From: Candidatus Zixiibacteriota bacterium
GTDB lineage: Bacteria; Zixibacteria; MSB-5A5; SM1-73
DNA length: 5,941 nucleotides
Reading direction: 5' to 3'
NCBI GenBank assembly: GCA_022866585.1
Contig: JALHUP010000392.1
Location: forward strand, 1-5,941
Both the position numbers and the translations under genes were made by a program. Shown here piece after piece: positions 5,388 to 5,941 of the stretch (the stretch's first letter is position 1; each line of letters opens with the position of its first letter). Below the pieces are notes generated by a model. It worked only from the letters and a program-made list of their open reading frames with translations, was not told the origin of the DNA and did not search any database.

Positions 5388-5428
5388 GGAGTAACAGAGC
5401 CCCGCCAAAGGCGGGGTGTCGCTACTCC
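5388..5428. repeat. 41-nt hairpin built on repeat unit F, between phosphatase and nlpC
   Basis: The core CCCCGCC-AAA-GGCGGGG (5400-5416) is flanked by GGAGTA (5388-5393) and TACTCC (5423-5428), so one interrupted stem spans 41 nt. The core belongs to the family at 441, 919 and 1129. In the transcribed (minus) direction the stem is followed by AATTTTACC, a short T run. It could act as a weak terminator or attenuator between the two genes, or as a stable mRNA end, but it may just be a repeat copy. Confidence 0.7.
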
Positions 5429-5439
5429 GAATTCCCTTT

Positions 5440-5941
5440 CTATAAGACCTTAATCACAATCATGGTCAGATCATCTGCTTGGGGCAGATTGCCGGTGAAG
5501 CCTTTCACCGCTTGGTATATATTGTTTTGAATCTCAGGCGCACTCAAATGACAGGAATCGTTTATCACTTGTTTAAGCCTTTTCGTTCCAAACTCCTCTT
5601 CTTTCTCGTTTTTCGCTTCAGTTACTCCATCGGTGTAGAGGACTATGATGTCTCCAGGGATAAGTCCCAATGGTCTTTCTTCATATTTTGAATTTTCAAA
5701 AGTTCCCAAAGCCACTCCCCCCTCCAGTAAGTATTCCATTCTTCCATCCACATGCCTTAAGATGGGAGCGTTATGACCGCCGTTGGTGAAGGTAAAGATT
5801 TTATTCTTGGTGTCCAGAACCCCATATACTGCGGTGACATAAATATCCGATTCCGTGCTCTCAAAAAGGAGATTGTTGACTTTGAACATGATGCTTCTTA
5901 TGGCATAGTTGTTTCTTATTTCAGCAATCAAGCTGGCTCTG
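5440..5941 (-). CDS. SpoIIE/RsbU-type PP2C protein phosphatase, C-terminal part (start lies off right edge)
   Basis: The frame continues past the window edge (RASLIAEIRNN at the boundary), so the first in-window start, a TTG at 5931, is not the real one. The visible 167 residues cover the C-terminal two-thirds of a PP2C-like (SpoIIE) domain. YVTAVYGVLD, FTNGGHNAPIL, GGVALGTF, PGDIIVLYTDGVTEAKN and EEFG follow the family order. The closing QADDLTMIVIK holds the aspartates expected to bind the metal ions. Such enzymes dephosphorylate serine or threonine of anti-sigma-factor antagonists (STAS proteins) in partner-switching pathways, and usually carry an N-terminal sensor such as a HAMP, PAS, GAF or response-regulator domain, here out of view. 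The catalytic core appears intact. The target protein is not in the window. nlpC follows after 80 nt, with a hairpin between. Confidence 0.93.
   Translation of the reverse strand, partial: RASLIAEIRNNYAIRSIMFKVNNLLFESTESDIYVTAVYGVLDTKNKIFTFTNGGHNAPILRHVDGRMEYLLEGGVALGTFENSKYEERPLGLIPGDIIVLYTDGVTEAKNEKEEEFGTKRLKQVINDSCHLSAPEIQNNIYQAVKGFTGNLPQADDLTMIVIKVL

Overview
The window looks like chromosomal DNA of a bacterium with moderate GC, roughly 40-45% by eye. Two of its proteins carry export signals (a lipoprotein and a predicted secreted protein). Family content alone does not fix the phylum. The promoters that can be read are ordinary sigma70 type (TTGACA / TATAAT-like), which argues against Bacteroidota-type promoters. 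None of the five visible start codons has a strong Shine-Dalgarno sequence. The many short GC-rich palindromes built on CCCGCC...GGCGGG resemble those common in genomes of uncultured candidate phyla, but that is only an impression.

Layout. Positions 1-822 (minus) are the 5' part of a secreted DUF2279-like protein that runs off the left edge. Its reading frame is open for 274 codons and contains three palindromic repeat units. Positions 857-1250 are non-coding and made largely of palindromic repeats, lying between two divergent promoters. Positions 1312-2133 (plus) encode an unrecognised membrane-anchored coiled-coil protein with one CxxC knuckle. Converging on it, 2221-2769 (minus) encodes an unrecognised protein with a four-cysteine zinc ribbon at each end. 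Then come three genes on the minus strand, transcribed right to left: a SpoIIE/RsbU-type PP2C phosphatase (5440-5941, truncated by the right edge), an NlpC/P60 lipoprotein (4814-5359), and a complete uvrC (2887-4725). A 41-nt hairpin separates the phosphatase from nlpC, and a heptanucleotide tandem repeat separates nlpC from uvrC.

Functionally, uvrC is nucleotide-excision repair, the NlpC/P60 lipoprotein is probably a cell-wall peptidase, and the phosphatase probably works in a partner-switching or stress-signalling pathway. Nothing shows that they form one pathway; their shared strand and short gaps (80 and 88 nt) allow co-transcription.

The most notable signal is one palindromic repeat family found both between genes and inside reading frames. 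A 24-nt unit occupies exactly codons 263-270 of uvrC, and three units of 54, 24 and 78 nt (all multiples of three) sit in the DUF2279-like frame without breaking it. The 78-nt unit appears to supply the signal-peptidase region. This resembles the protein-coding palindromic elements known from Rickettsia, but the sequence family here is different.
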